Below, one piece after another: positions 9,899-18,885 of a stretch of DNA of 64,000 bases (position 1 is the first letter of the stretch; each line of letters opens with the position of its first letter). The notes beneath the pieces were generated by a model. That model saw only the letters and a list, made by a program, of their open reading frames with translations. It ran no database searches and was not told where the DNA came from. Source of the DNA: Geomonas limicola. GTDB lineage: Bacteria > Desulfobacterota > Desulfuromonadia > Geobacterales > Geobacteraceae. Where the stretch lies: NCBI RefSeq assembly GCF_014193675.1, contig NZ_BLXZ01000002.1:62001-126000 (forward strand), read 5' to 3'. Position numbers and translations under genes: made by a program.

Positions 9899-9925
9899 GC
9901 TTTCTCTCCGGGAGTAGGTGGTGGT

Positions 9926-10591
9926 TCAGCCGCGGTTAGCCCAGAATTCACGCTCGTAGGTCCAATAATCGCCCATGAATCCGACCAGTTGCTTCATCCG
10001 CTCCTTGAAGTCGTTGTGCGCCGCCATCTGGCCGGGAAACTCGCGCTTCTCGGCGATGCTGGTGCAAAGCTCGGCCCCCAGGATGCGGGCCTTGGCGAAG
10101 AGTTCCTCCTGGTTGGGGAACTGGCGCGGGCCGGCCCCGGGAGAGGCAACCGAGCCTACGGTGAGGGCGCCCAGCGCCGAGACGACGCGCTCCAGGTACT
10201 CGATAACCTCCTCGTCCCCTCCGCCACCGGAGGTTTCCACCAGGACCGCGTACTTCCCTTCCAGGGCAGTGCAGTGGATCAGGCCGTTCAGGCGGTCGAT
10301 GAACGCCTTCATCTGGGCCGAGACGCTGAAGATGTAGTTGGGGGTGGCGAGGATGAAGCCGTCGGCGTTCATCAGCTTGGTGCGCACCTCGCTGAAGTCG
10401 TCCTTGATGGGGCAGTCGCCCACCTTGTGGCAGACGTCACAGGCGACGCAGGGGCCGACCTCGGTGCGGTCCAGGCAGACCACCTCGACCTCGGCGCCGG
10501 TCCCGGCGACGCCGGCCAGCACCTCGTCGAGCAGGCGGCCGGTAGTGCCGCGCATGCCGCGCGGACTGCCGTTGATGGCTATGATTTTCAT
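9926..10591 (-). CDS. Flavodoxin-fold NAD(P)H-dependent FMN reductase
   Basis: Protein of 221 residues of the NADPH-dependent FMN reductase / iron-sulphur flavoprotein group. The N-terminal INGSPRGMRGTTGRLLDEV is the FMN phosphate-binding loop. CVACDVCHKVGDCPIKDDF is the Cys-rich segment found in ISF-like members, where cysteines may bind a cluster. ATPNYIFSVSAQMKAFIDR is the second FMN-contact loop. It probably transfers electrons from reduced pyridine nucleotide to FMN and then to quinones, metals or other acceptors in the cytoplasm. It precedes the LUD gene by 27 bp in the same direction, and the two likely form one unit. Confidence 0.85.
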   Translation of the reverse strand: MKIIAINGSPRGMRGTTGRLLDEVLAGVAGTGAEVEVVCLDRTEVGPCVACDVCHKVGDCPIKDDFSEVRTKLMNADGFILATPNYIFSVSAQMKAFIDRLNGLIHCTALEGKYAVLVETSGGGGDEEVIEYLERVVSALGALTVGSVASPGAGPRQFPNQEELFAKARILGAELCTSIAEKREFPGQMAAHNDFKERMKQLVGFMGDYWTYEREFWANRG

Positions 10592-10697
10592 GGGGTTCTC
10601 CTGTCAAGGGCGGCGCGTTTTCATCGCCCGTTCGACCCGAGGTATCTGACCCATCGGTTCGATCGGACCCGCGCCGCCACGGTAATGTTGTCAGCTG

Positions 10698-12239
10698 TTA
10701 CTTCACGATGAGGCTCTTGCCGGTCATCTCCGGCGGCTGGGGGATCCCCAGCATCTCCAGCATGGTGGGCGCCAGGTCTGCCAGCACCCCTTTTCTCAGC
10801 TTCACGCTCTTGCGGCTCTCGTCCACCAGCACCAGGGGTGCCATGTCGCAGGTGTGCGCGGTGTGCGGGCCGCCGGTCGTGTCGTCCACCATCATCTCGG
10901 CATTGCCATGGTCGGCGGTGATGATGGTCGCACCACCAAGCTCAAGCACCCGGTCCACCAGCTTCCCGACGCACTGGTCCACCGCCTCGACGGCACGCAC
11001 TGCGGCCGCCATGACACCGGTGTGCCCGACCATGTCGGCGTTGGCGAAGTTCAAAATGATGACGTCGTACTTGTCCTCGTCGAGCCGCTTCAAAAGCTCC
11101 TCGGTCACCAGGTAGGCGCTCATCTCGGGCTTCTGATCGTAGGTCGCAACCTCTTTCGGTGAGGGGATCAGGGCGCGGTCCTCACCGGCAAAGGGTGCCT
11201 CACGGCCGCCGTTGAAGAAGAAGGTGACGTGGGCGTACTTCTCGGTCTCGGCGATGCGCAGCTGGGTGAGCCCCGCCTTGGCGATCACCTCCGGGAAGAT
11301 GTTGGTGAGCTCCTCCGGACCGAAGGCGACCGGCAGGTCGAAGGTCTCGTCGTAGCTGGTCATGCAGACGTAGCTGGAGAACTTCGGGAGCGCCGCACGC
11401 TCGAAGCCGCCAAAGGACCTTTCGGTGAGGCTGCGGGTGATCTCGCGGGCCCGGTCCGAGCGGAAATTGAAGAAGATGAAGCCGTCGCCGTCCTGCGCCT
11501 TACCGGTGTGCGCCCCTTCCGGGACGATCACGCTCGGCACCACGAACTCGTCGGAGACCCCTGCACGGTAGCTCTCACGCATGGCGGTCGCGGCGGACGG
11601 GTATGGTTTCCCCTCGCCCATGACGATGGCCCGGTAGGCCTGCTCTACGCGCTCCCAGCGGTTGTCGCGGTCCATCGCGTAGTAGCGCCCGATCACGGTG
11701 GCGATGCGCCCGAGGCCGATCTCGGCGATCTTCTCCTCGAGCCGGTCGATGTACTCGCCGCCACTTTGCGGCGGGGTGTCGCGCCCATCCATCAGGCAGT
11801 GCACCAGCACTTCCTTGATCCCCTGGCGCTTGGCCATCTCGATCAGGGCGTAGAGGTGGGTCTCGTGGGAGTGCACGCCGCCGTCGGAGAGCAGCCCCGC
11901 CAGGTGCAGCCGCCCGCTCCCTGCCTTCGCCTTTTTCATGCAGTCGACCAGAACCGGGTTCTCGAAGAACACACCGTCATGAATCGCCTTGGTGATCCGG
12001 GTAAGGTCCTGGTACACCACGCGGCCGGCCCCGATGTTGGTGTGACCCACCTCCGAGTTCCCCATCTGCCCGTCGGGAAGCCCCACCGACATCCCCGAGC
12101 CGTCGATCTCGCCCGAAGGGTAGTTCGCCATCAGCCGGTTCATGTTGGGGGTCTTCGCCTTGGCTACCGCGTTCGTCTCGGTTTCGGGGGCGATCCCCCA
12201 GCCGTCCAGGATCATCAAGAGCAGAGGCTTCTTTGGCAT
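10698..12239 (-). CDS. gpmI: 2,3-bisphosphoglycerate-independent phosphoglycerate mutase
   Basis: Glycolytic and gluconeogenic enzyme that interconverts 3- and 2-phosphoglycerate. It has 513 residues, the usual size for iPGM. The alkaline-phosphatase-like metal site is visible: the N-terminal LMILDGWGI aspartate, the phosphoserine loop [13 protein letters not shown], and the late NADMVGHTG and [11 protein letters not shown] motifs that bind Mn. The start ATG follows GGAGAGTGAC on the minus strand. A hairpin terminator between rlmH and this gene separates it from the proB-rlmH run, so it has its own promoter in the 58-bp gap or is read through. Confidence 0.97.
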   Translation of the reverse strand: MPKKPLLLMILDGWGIAPETETNAVAKAKTPNMNRLMANYPSGEIDGSGMSVGLPDGQMGNSEVGHTNIGAGRVVYQDLTRITKAIHDGVFFENPVLVDCMKKAKAGSGRLHLAGLLSDGGVHSHETHLYALIEMAKRQGIKEVLVHCLMDGRDTPPQSGGEYIDRLEEKIAEIGLGRIATVIGRYYAMDRDNRWERVEQAYRAIVMGEGKPYPSAATAMRESYRAGVSDEFVVPSVIVPEGAHTGKAQDGDGFIFFNFRSDRAREITRSLTERSFGGFERAALPKFSSYVCMTSYDETFDLPVAFGPEELTNIFPEVIAKAGLTQLRIAETEKYAHVTFFFNGGREAPFAGEDRALIPSPKEVATYDQKPEMSAYLVTEELLKRLDEDKYDVIILNFANADMVGHTGVMAAAVRAVEAVDQCVGKLVDRVLELGGATIITADHGNAEMMVDDTTGGPHTAHTCDMAPLVLVDESRKSVKLRKGVLADLAPTMLEMLGIPQPPEMTGKSLIVK

Positions 12240-12263
12240 GTCACTCTCCTTGAATTTTTGAAC

Positions 12264-12291
12264 GAAAAAAGGTGAAGAAAAACTTCACCTT
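12264..12291 (-). terminator. Rho-independent terminator after rlmH
   Basis: On the minus strand the stem AAGGTGAAG / CTTCACCTT encloses a loop of five T and is followed by a run of T. It lies directly downstream of the rlmH stop and ends the proB-proA-nadD-rsfS-rlmH transcript before gpmI. Confidence 0.75.
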
Positions 12292-12297
12292 AATCGT

Positions 12298-12762
12298 TTA
12301 CTCGTGGTGGTACGGCTCGCCGTTCATGATGGTGAACCCCCGGTAGATCTGTTCCAGGAGAAACACCCGGACCATCTGGTGGGTCAGCGTCATTTTGGAG
12401 AGCGAAATGGCTTTGAAGGCCTGGCTGCGGAAGCTGTCGGTGAAGCCGAAGGCCCCGCCGATGGCGAATACCAGGTCCTGGGTCCCCTGGTCGCGCTGCT
12501 TGGTGAGAAAACCGGCCAACTCCGGAGAAGTCAGCTGATCGCCCCGCTCGTCCAGGACTATCAGCTTCGCTCCCTTGGGGAGCAGTTTCACGAGACGCTC
12601 ACACTCGCGCTCCCGCATGACTGCTGCCTGGGCCCCTTTTTCCTCGCGGGCCTCCAGGATCTCCAGAGGGCAGTAACGCTTGATGCGGCCTGCATACTCC
12701 TCGATTCCCGTCTTGACCCACGCCTCCTGGGTCTTGCCGACCCAGAGGAGCTTGAGTCTCAT
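12298..12762 (-). CDS. rlmH: 23S rRNA (pseudouridine1915-N3)-methyltransferase
   Basis: SPOUT-class methyltransferase of 154 residues that methylates N3 of pseudouridine 1915 in helix 69 of 23S rRNA in assembled ribosomes. The SAM-binding knot segments LIVLDERGDQLTSPELAGFL and LVFAIGGAFGFTDSF and the C-terminal LEQIYRGFTIMNGEPYHHE are family hallmarks. Its start overlaps the rsfS stop by 4 bp (ATGA type), showing translational coupling. The rsfS-rlmH pair is a widely conserved ribosome-maturation module. Confidence 0.97.
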   Translation of the reverse strand: MRLKLLWVGKTQEAWVKTGIEEYAGRIKRYCPLEILEAREEKGAQAAVMRERECERLVKLLPKGAKLIVLDERGDQLTSPELAGFLTKQRDQGTQDLVFAIGGAFGFTDSFRSQAFKAISLSKMTLTHQMVRVFLLEQIYRGFTIMNGEPYHHE

Positions 12763-13145
12763 CTCTCCTTATGCTCCCAGAGGAACTCCTCGGGGATCTC
12801 CAGCTGCGGAGCGCGCTCCCACAGTTCGTCCAGGTTGTAGTGGGCGCGCACCTCTTCCTGGAAGATGTGCACGATGATGTCACCGTAATCCATGACCACC
12901 CAGCGCCCTTCCTGCAGCCCTTCGGTGTCGATGGTCCGGTCGAAGGGTTTGAGCCCCATCTTCACGGAATCCGCGATTGCCTGTACCTGCTTGTCGGAAC
13001 GGCCGCTGGCCAGAACCAGGTAGTCGGCGATGCTGGAGATCCTGCTGATATCGAGCACCTTCACGTTGAGGGCCTTCTTGTCGAGGGCGAAAGCGGCGCA
13101 CTTGATGGCACGCTCCTCCGCCGGTATTACTACGTTATCTTCCAT
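12759..13145 (-). CDS. rsfS: Ribosomal silencing factor RsfS (RsfA/Iojap family)
   Basis: Protein of 128 residues that binds ribosomal protein uL14 and blocks joining of the subunits when nutrients are scarce. The segments VLDISRISSIADYLVLASG, QVQAIADSV, WVVMDYGDIIVHIF and YNLDELWERAPQL are typical. A longer open frame runs upstream to 13286, but the conserved protein begins at the ATG at 13145, which overlaps the nadD end by 11 bp. It lies between nadD and rlmH in one operon, the usual order in bacteria. Confidence 0.95.
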   Translation of the reverse strand: MEDNVVIPAEERAIKCAAFALDKKALNVKVLDISRISSIADYLVLASGRSDKQVQAIADSVKMGLKPFDRTIDTEGLQEGRWVVMDYGDIIVHIFQEEVRAHYNLDELWERAPQLEIPEEFLWEHKER

Positions 13146-13785
13146 CCGTGTATAACCTTTGTCCTTTGATGTAATCTGCCACGGCTTCCGGGACCAAATA
13201 CCTGATCGAGCGGCCGGTCCTGGCCAGTTGCCGTATGTGACTGGACGATATGTCCAGGAGTACTCCGTCCAGCGCGTAGACTGCATTTCCCGAGCTGTGA
13301 CTGAGCTTTTTAGCCTGATGGTTATAGCAGAATTCCCCTGCTATAGCAACAGGGAGGGCCTGAGCCAAACTCTTGATAGTAGAGCCGGGACGCTGCATGC
13401 AGACAACGTTTGCCAGGGTAAAAATGCCCGCGTACTCGCGCCAGGTTCCGATGTCCGCAAACGAGTCTCCCCCCACGATGAAGTAGAGCTCGTCGTCGGG
13501 GTGTTCCTGCTTCAGCTGCCGCAAGGTGTCGATCGAGTAGGAGCGCCCGCCACGCACCCCCTCCATGTCCGAGACCGCGAAACCACTGTTATCCTGAATG
13601 GCCAGGCGCACCATCTCGTAGCGGTCCGTGAAGGAGAGCTGGCCGATGGTGGGCTTGTGCGGCGGCGTCGAGGCCGGGATGAAGAGCACCTGGTCCAGGG
13701 CGAAGCGGTCCCGCACCTCCTCGGCGATACGCAGGTGCGCCAGGTGGATCGGGTTGAAGGTCCCCCCGAGGATCCCTATCTTCAT
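13135..13785 (-). CDS. nadD: Nicotinate-nucleotide adenylyltransferase
   Basis: Enzyme of NAD biosynthesis that adenylates nicotinate mononucleotide; 216 residues. The nucleotidyltransferase motif GILGGTFNPIHLAHLRIAEE is at the N-terminus, with the GTFxPxHxGH-type histidines. The second signature, SSSHIRQLARTG, is near the C-terminus. The open frame extends upstream to 13938, but the family start is the ATG at 13785. It overlaps rsfS by 11 bp and follows proA by 37 bp, so it is part of the proline/NAD/ribosome run. Confidence 0.95.
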   Translation of the reverse strand: MKIGILGGTFNPIHLAHLRIAEEVRDRFALDQVLFIPASTPPHKPTIGQLSFTDRYEMVRLAIQDNSGFAVSDMEGVRGGRSYSIDTLRQLKQEHPDDELYFIVGGDSFADIGTWREYAGIFTLANVVCMQRPGSTIKSLAQALPVAIAGEFCYNHQAKKLSHSSGNAVYALDGVLLDISSSHIRQLARTGRSIRYLVPEAVADYIKGQRLYTDGR

Positions 13786-13822
13786 GGCGCTGCGACCTCC
13801 CTGCGCCGGGAGCTCTTGAACA

Positions 13823-15079
13823 TCAGGCGCGCACCTGCCCTTCGCCGTAGACGATGAACTTGGTGGTGGTGAGGTCGGTGAGCCCCATCGGGCCGAACGA
13901 GTGCAGCTTGGTGGTCGAGATGCCGATCTCCGCCCCAAGCCCCAGCTGGTTCCCGTCCGAGAAGCGGGTCGAGGCGTTCACCATGACCACCCCCGAGTTC
14001 ACCTCGCGGATGAAGCGTTGCGCGTTGCCGTAGTCCGAGGTGATGATCGACTCGGTGTGCAGCGAGCAGTACCTGTTGATGTGCTCGATGGCGGCGTCCA
14101 TGTCGTCCACCACGCGGGCCGCCAGGATGAGCTCCAGGTACTCGGCGTACCAGTCCTCCTCGGTGGCGACGCCGGCCTGAGGCGCGTATTTCCGGAAGGT
14201 CTCGTCGCCGCGCAGTTCCACCTTTTCGGCGCTGAGCGCCTCGGCGATCATGGGGACGAAGCGCTCGGCGACGTCGCGGTGGATAAGGAGCGTCTCCAGG
14301 GCGTTGCAGACCCCGGGGCGCTGCACCTTGGCGTTCACGATGATCCGCTTGGCCATCTCGAAGTCGGCCGAGGCGTCCACGAAGATGTGGCAGACCCCCT
14401 TGTAGTGCTTGATCACCGGGATCTTCGAGTTCTGAACCACGAAGCGGATCAGCCCCTCGCCGCCGCGCGGGATGATGACGTCGATGTACTCCTCCTGCTT
14501 GAGCATCTCGGTCACCCCTTCGCGCTCGGTGAACGGGATGAGCGAGAGCGCCGCGGCCGGGATGTTCCGGTTGGCGAGCACCTTCTGCAGGATGGTGGCG
14601 ATGGCCAGGTTCGAGTGGATCGCCTCGGAGCCGCCGCGCAACACCACCGCGTTGCCGCTTTTCAGGCAGAGGACCGCCGCGTCGGAGGTCACGTTGGGGC
14701 GCGACTCGTAGATGATGCCGATCACCCCCAGCGGGATGCGCATCTTGCCGACCATGAGGTCGTTGGGGCGCTTCCACATGCCGGTCACCTCGCCCACCGG
14801 GTCGGGGAGCGCCGCCACCTCGCGGATCGCGTCGGCCATCCCCTTGACGCGCGCCTCGTTCAGCATGAGCCGGTCCAGCATCGCCGAGGAGAGGCCGTTC
14901 TTCTCGCCGGCCTCCAGGTCCTTGCGGTTCTCCTCGACGATCTTGGGAGCGTTCTCGACGAGCGCCTGTGCCATGTCCAGGAGAAGTTCGTTTTTGGCGC
15001 CCGAAGAGAGCTTTGCCATGGCAAAAGAAGCCTGGCGTGCCGCACTGGCAATGCTTTTGATCTGTTCTGCTACGGTCAT
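13823..15079 (-). CDS. proA: Gamma-glutamyl phosphate reductase
   Basis: Second enzyme of proline synthesis: NADPH-dependent reduction of glutamyl-5-phosphate to glutamate semialdehyde. It has 418 residues and an aldehyde-dehydrogenase fold. The cofactor-binding segment GVIGIIYESRPNVTSDAAVLCLKSGNAV spans about 110-140, and the catalytic cysteine is in RPGVCNALETLLIH. The C-terminus GPMGLTDLTTTKFIVYGEGQ is typical. It follows proB on the same strand with a 116-bp gap that contains a GCTTTCG/CGAAAGC hairpin (15118-15148). Confidence 0.97.
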   Translation of the reverse strand: MTVAEQIKSIASAARQASFAMAKLSSGAKNELLLDMAQALVENAPKIVEENRKDLEAGEKNGLSSAMLDRLMLNEARVKGMADAIREVAALPDPVGEVTGMWKRPNDLMVGKMRIPLGVIGIIYESRPNVTSDAAVLCLKSGNAVVLRGGSEAIHSNLAIATILQKVLANRNIPAAALSLIPFTEREGVTEMLKQEEYIDVIIPRGGEGLIRFVVQNSKIPVIKHYKGVCHIFVDASADFEMAKRIIVNAKVQRPGVCNALETLLIHRDVAERFVPMIAEALSAEKVELRGDETFRKYAPQAGVATEEDWYAEYLELILAARVVDDMDAAIEHINRYCSLHTESIITSDYGNAQRFIREVNSGVVMVNASTRFSDGNQLGLGAEIGISTTKLHSFGPMGLTDLTTTKFIVYGEGQVRA

Positions 15080-15195
15080 GGGAAACTCCTTCCGCGGGGA
15101 ACCGCTTTAAGACGTAAAGCTTTCGCCTCTGAGTACGATGCGAAAGCCTATGAGTAGCACAGGTAGTGCCTTTAACAGTACCAGAATGGCTGAAG

Positions 15196-16317
15196 CTATA
15201 ACAATACCAGATTGTCCCGGTGAATCACGTCGTCGCCGTAGCGGAAACCGAGGATCTGCTCGATCTCCGAGCTCTTGTGCCGGCTGATCTGTTCGATCTC
15301 GACGCTGGAATAATCCACCAGGCCGCGCGCGAACTCGACCCCCTCGGGATCCACGATCCTGACGCAGGCGCCGCGGGCGAAGCGCCCCTCGACCTTGGCG
15401 ATGCCGGAGGGAAGCAGGCTTTTCCCGTGCTTCGCGAGCACCTCGCGGGCGCCGGCGTCCACCACGATGCTCCCGGCCGGCCGCAGGGTGTAGGCGATCC
15501 AGTGCTTGCGGCGGTTCAGGCTCTCGCCGGCGGGGAGGAACAGGGTCCCCACCAGCTCGCCGTCCATGACCCGGGTCAGGTTCCCCGGCACCTTGCCGGC
15601 AAAGACCACCGCGGCCACCCCCGACTTCATCGCCTTCTTGGCGGCGGCGAGCTTGGTGGCCATGCCGCCGGTCCCCACACTGGTGCCGCTGCCGCCGGCG
15701 CCGCGCTCCATGTCCCGGGTGATGCTGCGCACCTGGTGGATGAGCTGGGCGTCCGGGTTCGAGCGCGGGTCCGCCGTGTAGAGCCCGTCGATGTCGGTCA
15801 TGATGAGTAAGAGCTGCGCCTCCACCAGGTTCGTCACCAGGGCGGAGAGGTTGTCGTTGTCACCGAATTTCAGCTCGTCCACCACGACGGTGTCGTTTTC
15901 GTTGATGACCGGGATGATGCCACAGGTTAAGAGGGTATCGAGGGTGCCACGGGCATTCTGGAAGCGGCGCCGGTTGGCCAGGTCGTCGCGGGTCAAAAGG
16001 ATCTGCGCCACGTTGAGACCAAAACCCGAGAAAGCCTCCTCGTAGGAGCGCATCAGGCGCGACTGACCGACCGCGGCGGCCGCCTGCTTCTGCGGCAGGG
16101 TGCGCGGCCGGTCCGGCAGGCCCAGCACCGGGCGTCCGGCAGCCACCGCGCCGGAGGAGACGACAACCACCTCCATGCCGCGCTCTTTGAGCCCGGCGAC
16201 CTCCGAGGCGAGCCCGGCGAGGAACGCCGGATCGATCCCGGTCCCCGCTCCAGTCAGTACGCCGGAGCCTATCTTCACGACAATCCGCTTTACCTTTTTG
16301 AGCAGTTCTTTACGCAT
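15196..16317 (-). CDS. proB: Glutamate 5-kinase
   Basis: First enzyme of proline synthesis: ATP-dependent phosphorylation of glutamate, normally feedback-inhibited by proline. The amino-acid kinase domain runs from [15 protein letters not shown] to about residue 260, with [24 protein letters not shown] forming the substrate loop. A C-terminal PUA domain ([25 protein letters not shown]) follows, as in E. coli ProB. I chose the ATG at 16317 (373 residues). A GTG four codons earlier (16329) is also open, and neither has a strong ribosome-binding site. It is the first gene of the minus-strand run to rlmH. Confidence 0.95.
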   Translation of the reverse strand: MRKELLKKVKRIVVKIGSGVLTGAGTGIDPAFLAGLASEVAGLKERGMEVVVVSSGAVAAGRPVLGLPDRPRTLPQKQAAAAVGQSRLMRSYEEAFSGFGLNVAQILLTRDDLANRRRFQNARGTLDTLLTCGIIPVINENDTVVVDELKFGDNDNLSALVTNLVEAQLLLIMTDIDGLYTADPRSNPDAQLIHQVRSITRDMERGAGGSGTSVGTGGMATKLAAAKKAMKSGVAAVVFAGKVPGNLTRVMDGELVGTLFLPAGESLNRRKHWIAYTLRPAGSIVVDAGAREVLAKHGKSLLPSGIAKVEGRFARGACVRIVDPEGVEFARGLVDYSSVEIEQISRHKSSEIEQILGFRYGDDVIHRDNLVLL

Positions 16318-16415
16318 CACACAGTGCACCGATCATGATAGTTTTTTAAAGGAGCCGATACTAGCACGTTTGTAAACATCTGGCAAACCCTAGCTTGTAA
16401 GCCGGGTTAAATGAA

Positions 16416-16444
16416 TTGACAAACCACCGGTCGGCCTTTAGACT
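16416..16444 (+). promoter_or_regulatory. Sigma-70-type promoter for the DUF2062 gene
   Basis: TTGACA at 16416-16421 and TAGACT at 16439-16444 are separated by 17 bp, close to the sigma-70 consensus. The start codon of the next gene lies 25 bp downstream, so the leader is short. Confidence 0.65.
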
Positions 16445-16468
16445 GAGCCCTCACATCGAGGTGACCTA

Positions 16469-16954
16469 TTGCTGAACCAGAAACGCTGGAAAAAAACACT
16501 CTATAAGATCCTATCCCTGGACAGTCATCCCGGGCACATTTCCGCCGGATTCGCCGTCGGTGTTTTCATCAGCTTCACCCCGTTTTTCGGTCTGCACACC
16601 CCGATGGCCATCGCGGCCGCCTTCATCTTCCGCCTCAACAAGCTCACCTGCGTCACCGGCGCCTGGATCAATACCCCGCTCACCATCGTTCCCATATTGG
16701 GCATCAGCTACAAGCTCGGGCGCTTTTTGCGCGGGCGCCCGGTGAACGAACTGCCGCTTACCGGCGGTCTCGAGTGGCACAACCTGGAGAAGTACGCCAA
16801 GTCGCTCATCCTGGGGACCTCGGTACTCGGCTTCTTTGCCGCCATCATCGCCTACTTCGTCTGCTACTACCTGGTACTGCGCTTCCGCTCCCGCGACGCC
16901 GCCCAAAAGGAACTCGCCAAGGAGATGGAAGAGGTCGGCGAGGAACTCGAGTAG
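16469..16954 (+). CDS. DUF2062 domain inner-membrane protein
   Basis: Small integral membrane protein of 161 residues. The DUF2062 signature is seen in SPGHISAGFAVGVFISFTPFFG-like sequence near residue 22 (beginning HPGHISAGFAVG), GLHTPMAIAAAFIFRLNK and GAWINTPLTIVP, with further membrane segments near the C-terminus and a charged tail (KELAKEMEEVGEELE). The function of the family is not established. The start is TTG at 16469, chosen because GAGGTGACC lies at the right distance and a sigma-70-type promoter is just upstream. The gene stands alone between the divergent proB gene and the converging phosphate transporter. Confidence 0.8.
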   Translation: MLNQKRWKKTLYKILSLDSHPGHISAGFAVGVFISFTPFFGLHTPMAIAAAFIFRLNKLTCVTGAWINTPLTIVPILGISYKLGRFLRGRPVNELPLTGGLEWHNLEKYAKSLILGTSVLGFFAAIIAYFVCYYLVLRFRSRDAAQKELAKEMEEVGEELE

Positions 16955-17015
16955 ACGAAATTCTCCCTCTCGACCTCTGGGAGAGGGAACTCGATCGACC
17001 TTACCCAAAACGAAA

Positions 17016-17052
17016 AGCGCCGGCAGCTTCTTGGCTACCGGCGCTCTTTTTT
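17016..17052 (+). terminator. Rho-independent terminator between DUF2062 gene and pit
   Basis: The stem AGCGCCGG / CCGGCGCT, extended by an inner AGC/GCT pairing, is followed by CTTTTTT. It ends the plus-strand DUF2062 transcript. AAAA before the left arm suggests some activity on the minus strand for the phosphate transporter too. Confidence 0.75.
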
Positions 17053-17073
17053 GCCTTCAGTTCCCCTGACGCC

Positions 17074-18075
17074 CTAGCGCCCCAGAAACGGTGACAAGAC
17101 CGTGTAGCTCAAGAAGCCGACGCCGGCGGAGGCTGGGATGGTGATGATCCAGGCGCCCACGATGCGGTAGGCTACCATCCAGTTCACCGCGGACATGCGC
17201 TTGGAAAGCCCCACCCCCAGGATGGAGGAGGTGATCACGTGGGTGGTCGAGGTGGGGAGCCCCATCGCCGAGGCACCCAGGATGACACCCGCCGAAGCGG
17301 TCTCGACGCAGAAACCGTGCACCGGCTGCAACTTCACGAAATCGTGCCCGACGGTCTTGATGATCCTCCAGCCGCCGGCCGCGGTACCGAGCGCCATGGC
17401 GACGGCGCAGGCAACCTTCACCCAGGTCGGCACCTCGAAGGTGTCGAGGGTCCCGTAGCTTACCAGCGCCATGGTGATGACCCCCATGGATTTCTGCGCG
17501 TCGGCGGTGCCGTGCGAGAAGGCCATGACCGCAGCGGAAAGGATCTGCAGCTTGCGGAACACCTTGTTGAGGGTGTAGGGGGCCTTGTTGCGGAAGGTCC
17601 ACATCATGATGACCATGAACAGAAAGCCGAAGAAGGCGCCGACCACCGGGGAAACCAGCAGCACGGTAACGATCTTCTTAAGCCCCGCCCAGTGCAGGGC
17701 GCTCATCCCGGCGTGGGCCACCACCGAACCTGCCAGGCCGCCGATGATGGCGTGCGAGGAAGAGGAGGGGAGGCCGTAGTACCAGGTGATCAGGTTCCAG
17801 ACGATGGCGCCGAGGACCCCGGCCAGCACCACCATCTGGGTGATGTTGTTGGCGTCGACGATCCCCTTGCCGATGGTGGCGGCAACCTTGGTGGAGATCA
17901 TGGCCCCCAGGAAGTTGAGGCCGGCCGCCATGAAGATGGCGCTCCGCACGGTCAGGGCACGGGTCGAGACGCAGGTAGCGATGGCGTTGGCCGTGTCGTG
18001 GAATCCGTTGATGTAATCGAAGGCAAGCGCCGCGACGATCACGGCGACCAGCATCACGAGCATCGCATCAGGCAT
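17074..18075 (-). CDS. PiT family inorganic phosphate transporter
   Basis: Low-affinity phosphate permease of the inner membrane, 333 residues with about ten membrane segments. Both PiT signature repeats are present: DYINGFHDTANAIATCVSTRALT near the N-terminus and the internal GASAMGLPTSTTHVITSSILGVG. The conserved PSSSSHAIIGGLAGSVVAHAG also supports the call. Members co-transport metal-phosphate complexes with protons. The start overlaps the end of a PhoU-like (DUF47) gene by 8 bp, the usual partner arrangement in bacteria, where the DUF47 protein regulates the permease. Confidence 0.93.
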   Translation of the reverse strand: MPDAMLVMLVAVIVAALAFDYINGFHDTANAIATCVSTRALTVRSAIFMAAGLNFLGAMISTKVAATIGKGIVDANNITQMVVLAGVLGAIVWNLITWYYGLPSSSSHAIIGGLAGSVVAHAGMSALHWAGLKKIVTVLLVSPVVGAFFGFLFMVIMMWTFRNKAPYTLNKVFRKLQILSAAVMAFSHGTADAQKSMGVITMALVSYGTLDTFEVPTWVKVACAVAMALGTAAGGWRIIKTVGHDFVKLQPVHGFCVETASAGVILGASAMGLPTSTTHVITSSILGVGLSKRMSAVNWMVAYRIVGAWIITIPASAGVGFLSYTVLSPFLGR

Positions 18076-18685
18076 TTTTTACCACCACGCTTTCCAGGAT
18101 GTTTGCCGCGTCCTCGCATTTGTCGGTCGCGGTCTCCAGCGTCTCGTAGATCTCTTTCCACTTGATGAGCTGGATCGGGTCCTTCTCCTCGTCGAACAGG
18201 CGGCTGATCGCCTCGCGGCTCACCCGGTCCGCCTCGTTCTCCAGGGCGTTCACCTCGATGCAGTAGGCGCTGATCGGCTCGAGCTTGCCGCCCAAAAGCG
18301 CCACGGTCTTGTCGATGGTCTGGCACCCTTTCAGGATCAGGAAGCCGAGTTCCTTGGATTCCGGGGTCGGTTTCTCGACGTTGTACATCACGATGCGCGC
18401 GGCACAGGCGTCGATCAGGTCGAGGATGTCGTCCAGCGCGGAAGACAGGCCGTAGATATCCTCGCGGTCGAACGGGGTGATGAAGCTCTTGTTCAGCTTC
18501 TTGATGATATCGTGGGTTATGGTGTCACCCTTGTGCTCGATGTCCTTGATCTTGCGCCGGCTCTCGGCGGGGTCGGTAAAGTTGTCCAGCATGTCCTTGA
18601 GAAGCTCAGCACCTACGACGATGTTGTGCGACATTTCACGGAACATCACGAAATACTGTTCATCTTTCGGAATCAGTCCAAACAT
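18068..18685 (-). CDS. DUF47 PhoU-like phosphate transport regulator
   Basis: Cytoplasmic helical-bundle protein of 205 residues (TIGR00153/DUF47 family, distant PhoU relatives). Typical segments are MFREMSHNIVVGAELL, IEHKGDTITHDIIKKLNK, ITPFDREDIYGLSSALDDI and VNALENEADRVSREAISRLF, which supply acidic metal-binding residues as in PhoU. It is the first gene of a two-gene unit with the PiT transporter and overlaps it by 8 bp. It probably tunes phosphate uptake. The start is supported by GGAGGAG just upstream on the minus strand. Confidence 0.9.
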   Translation of the reverse strand: MFGLIPKDEQYFVMFREMSHNIVVGAELLKDMLDNFTDPAESRRKIKDIEHKGDTITHDIIKKLNKSFITPFDREDIYGLSSALDDILDLIDACAARIVMYNVEKPTPESKELGFLILKGCQTIDKTVALLGGKLEPISAYCIEVNALENEADRVSREAISRLFDEEKDPIQLIKWKEIYETLETATDKCEDAANILESVVVKNA

Positions 18686-18885
18686 GTATACTCCTCCACG
18701 TGGGCGGCCTCTGCCGGGCCAAGGTTACAAAACTGGCAAGATATACCACAACTGGAACAAAGATCACAGCATGAAATCACTAATAAGTCCTTATCTGCTG
18801 AATACATACCCCTTCCACCCTTGATTTATGTCCGAAATTCGCTTATGGTTGCGATATTTTGAGACGAAACAGGAGTTAAGTCAGC

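Noticed and set aside
8831..10711. Plus-strand frame of 626 codons
   Set aside because: It runs antisense through comF, the LUD gene and the flavodoxin-like gene, all of which have clear family motifs on the minus strand.
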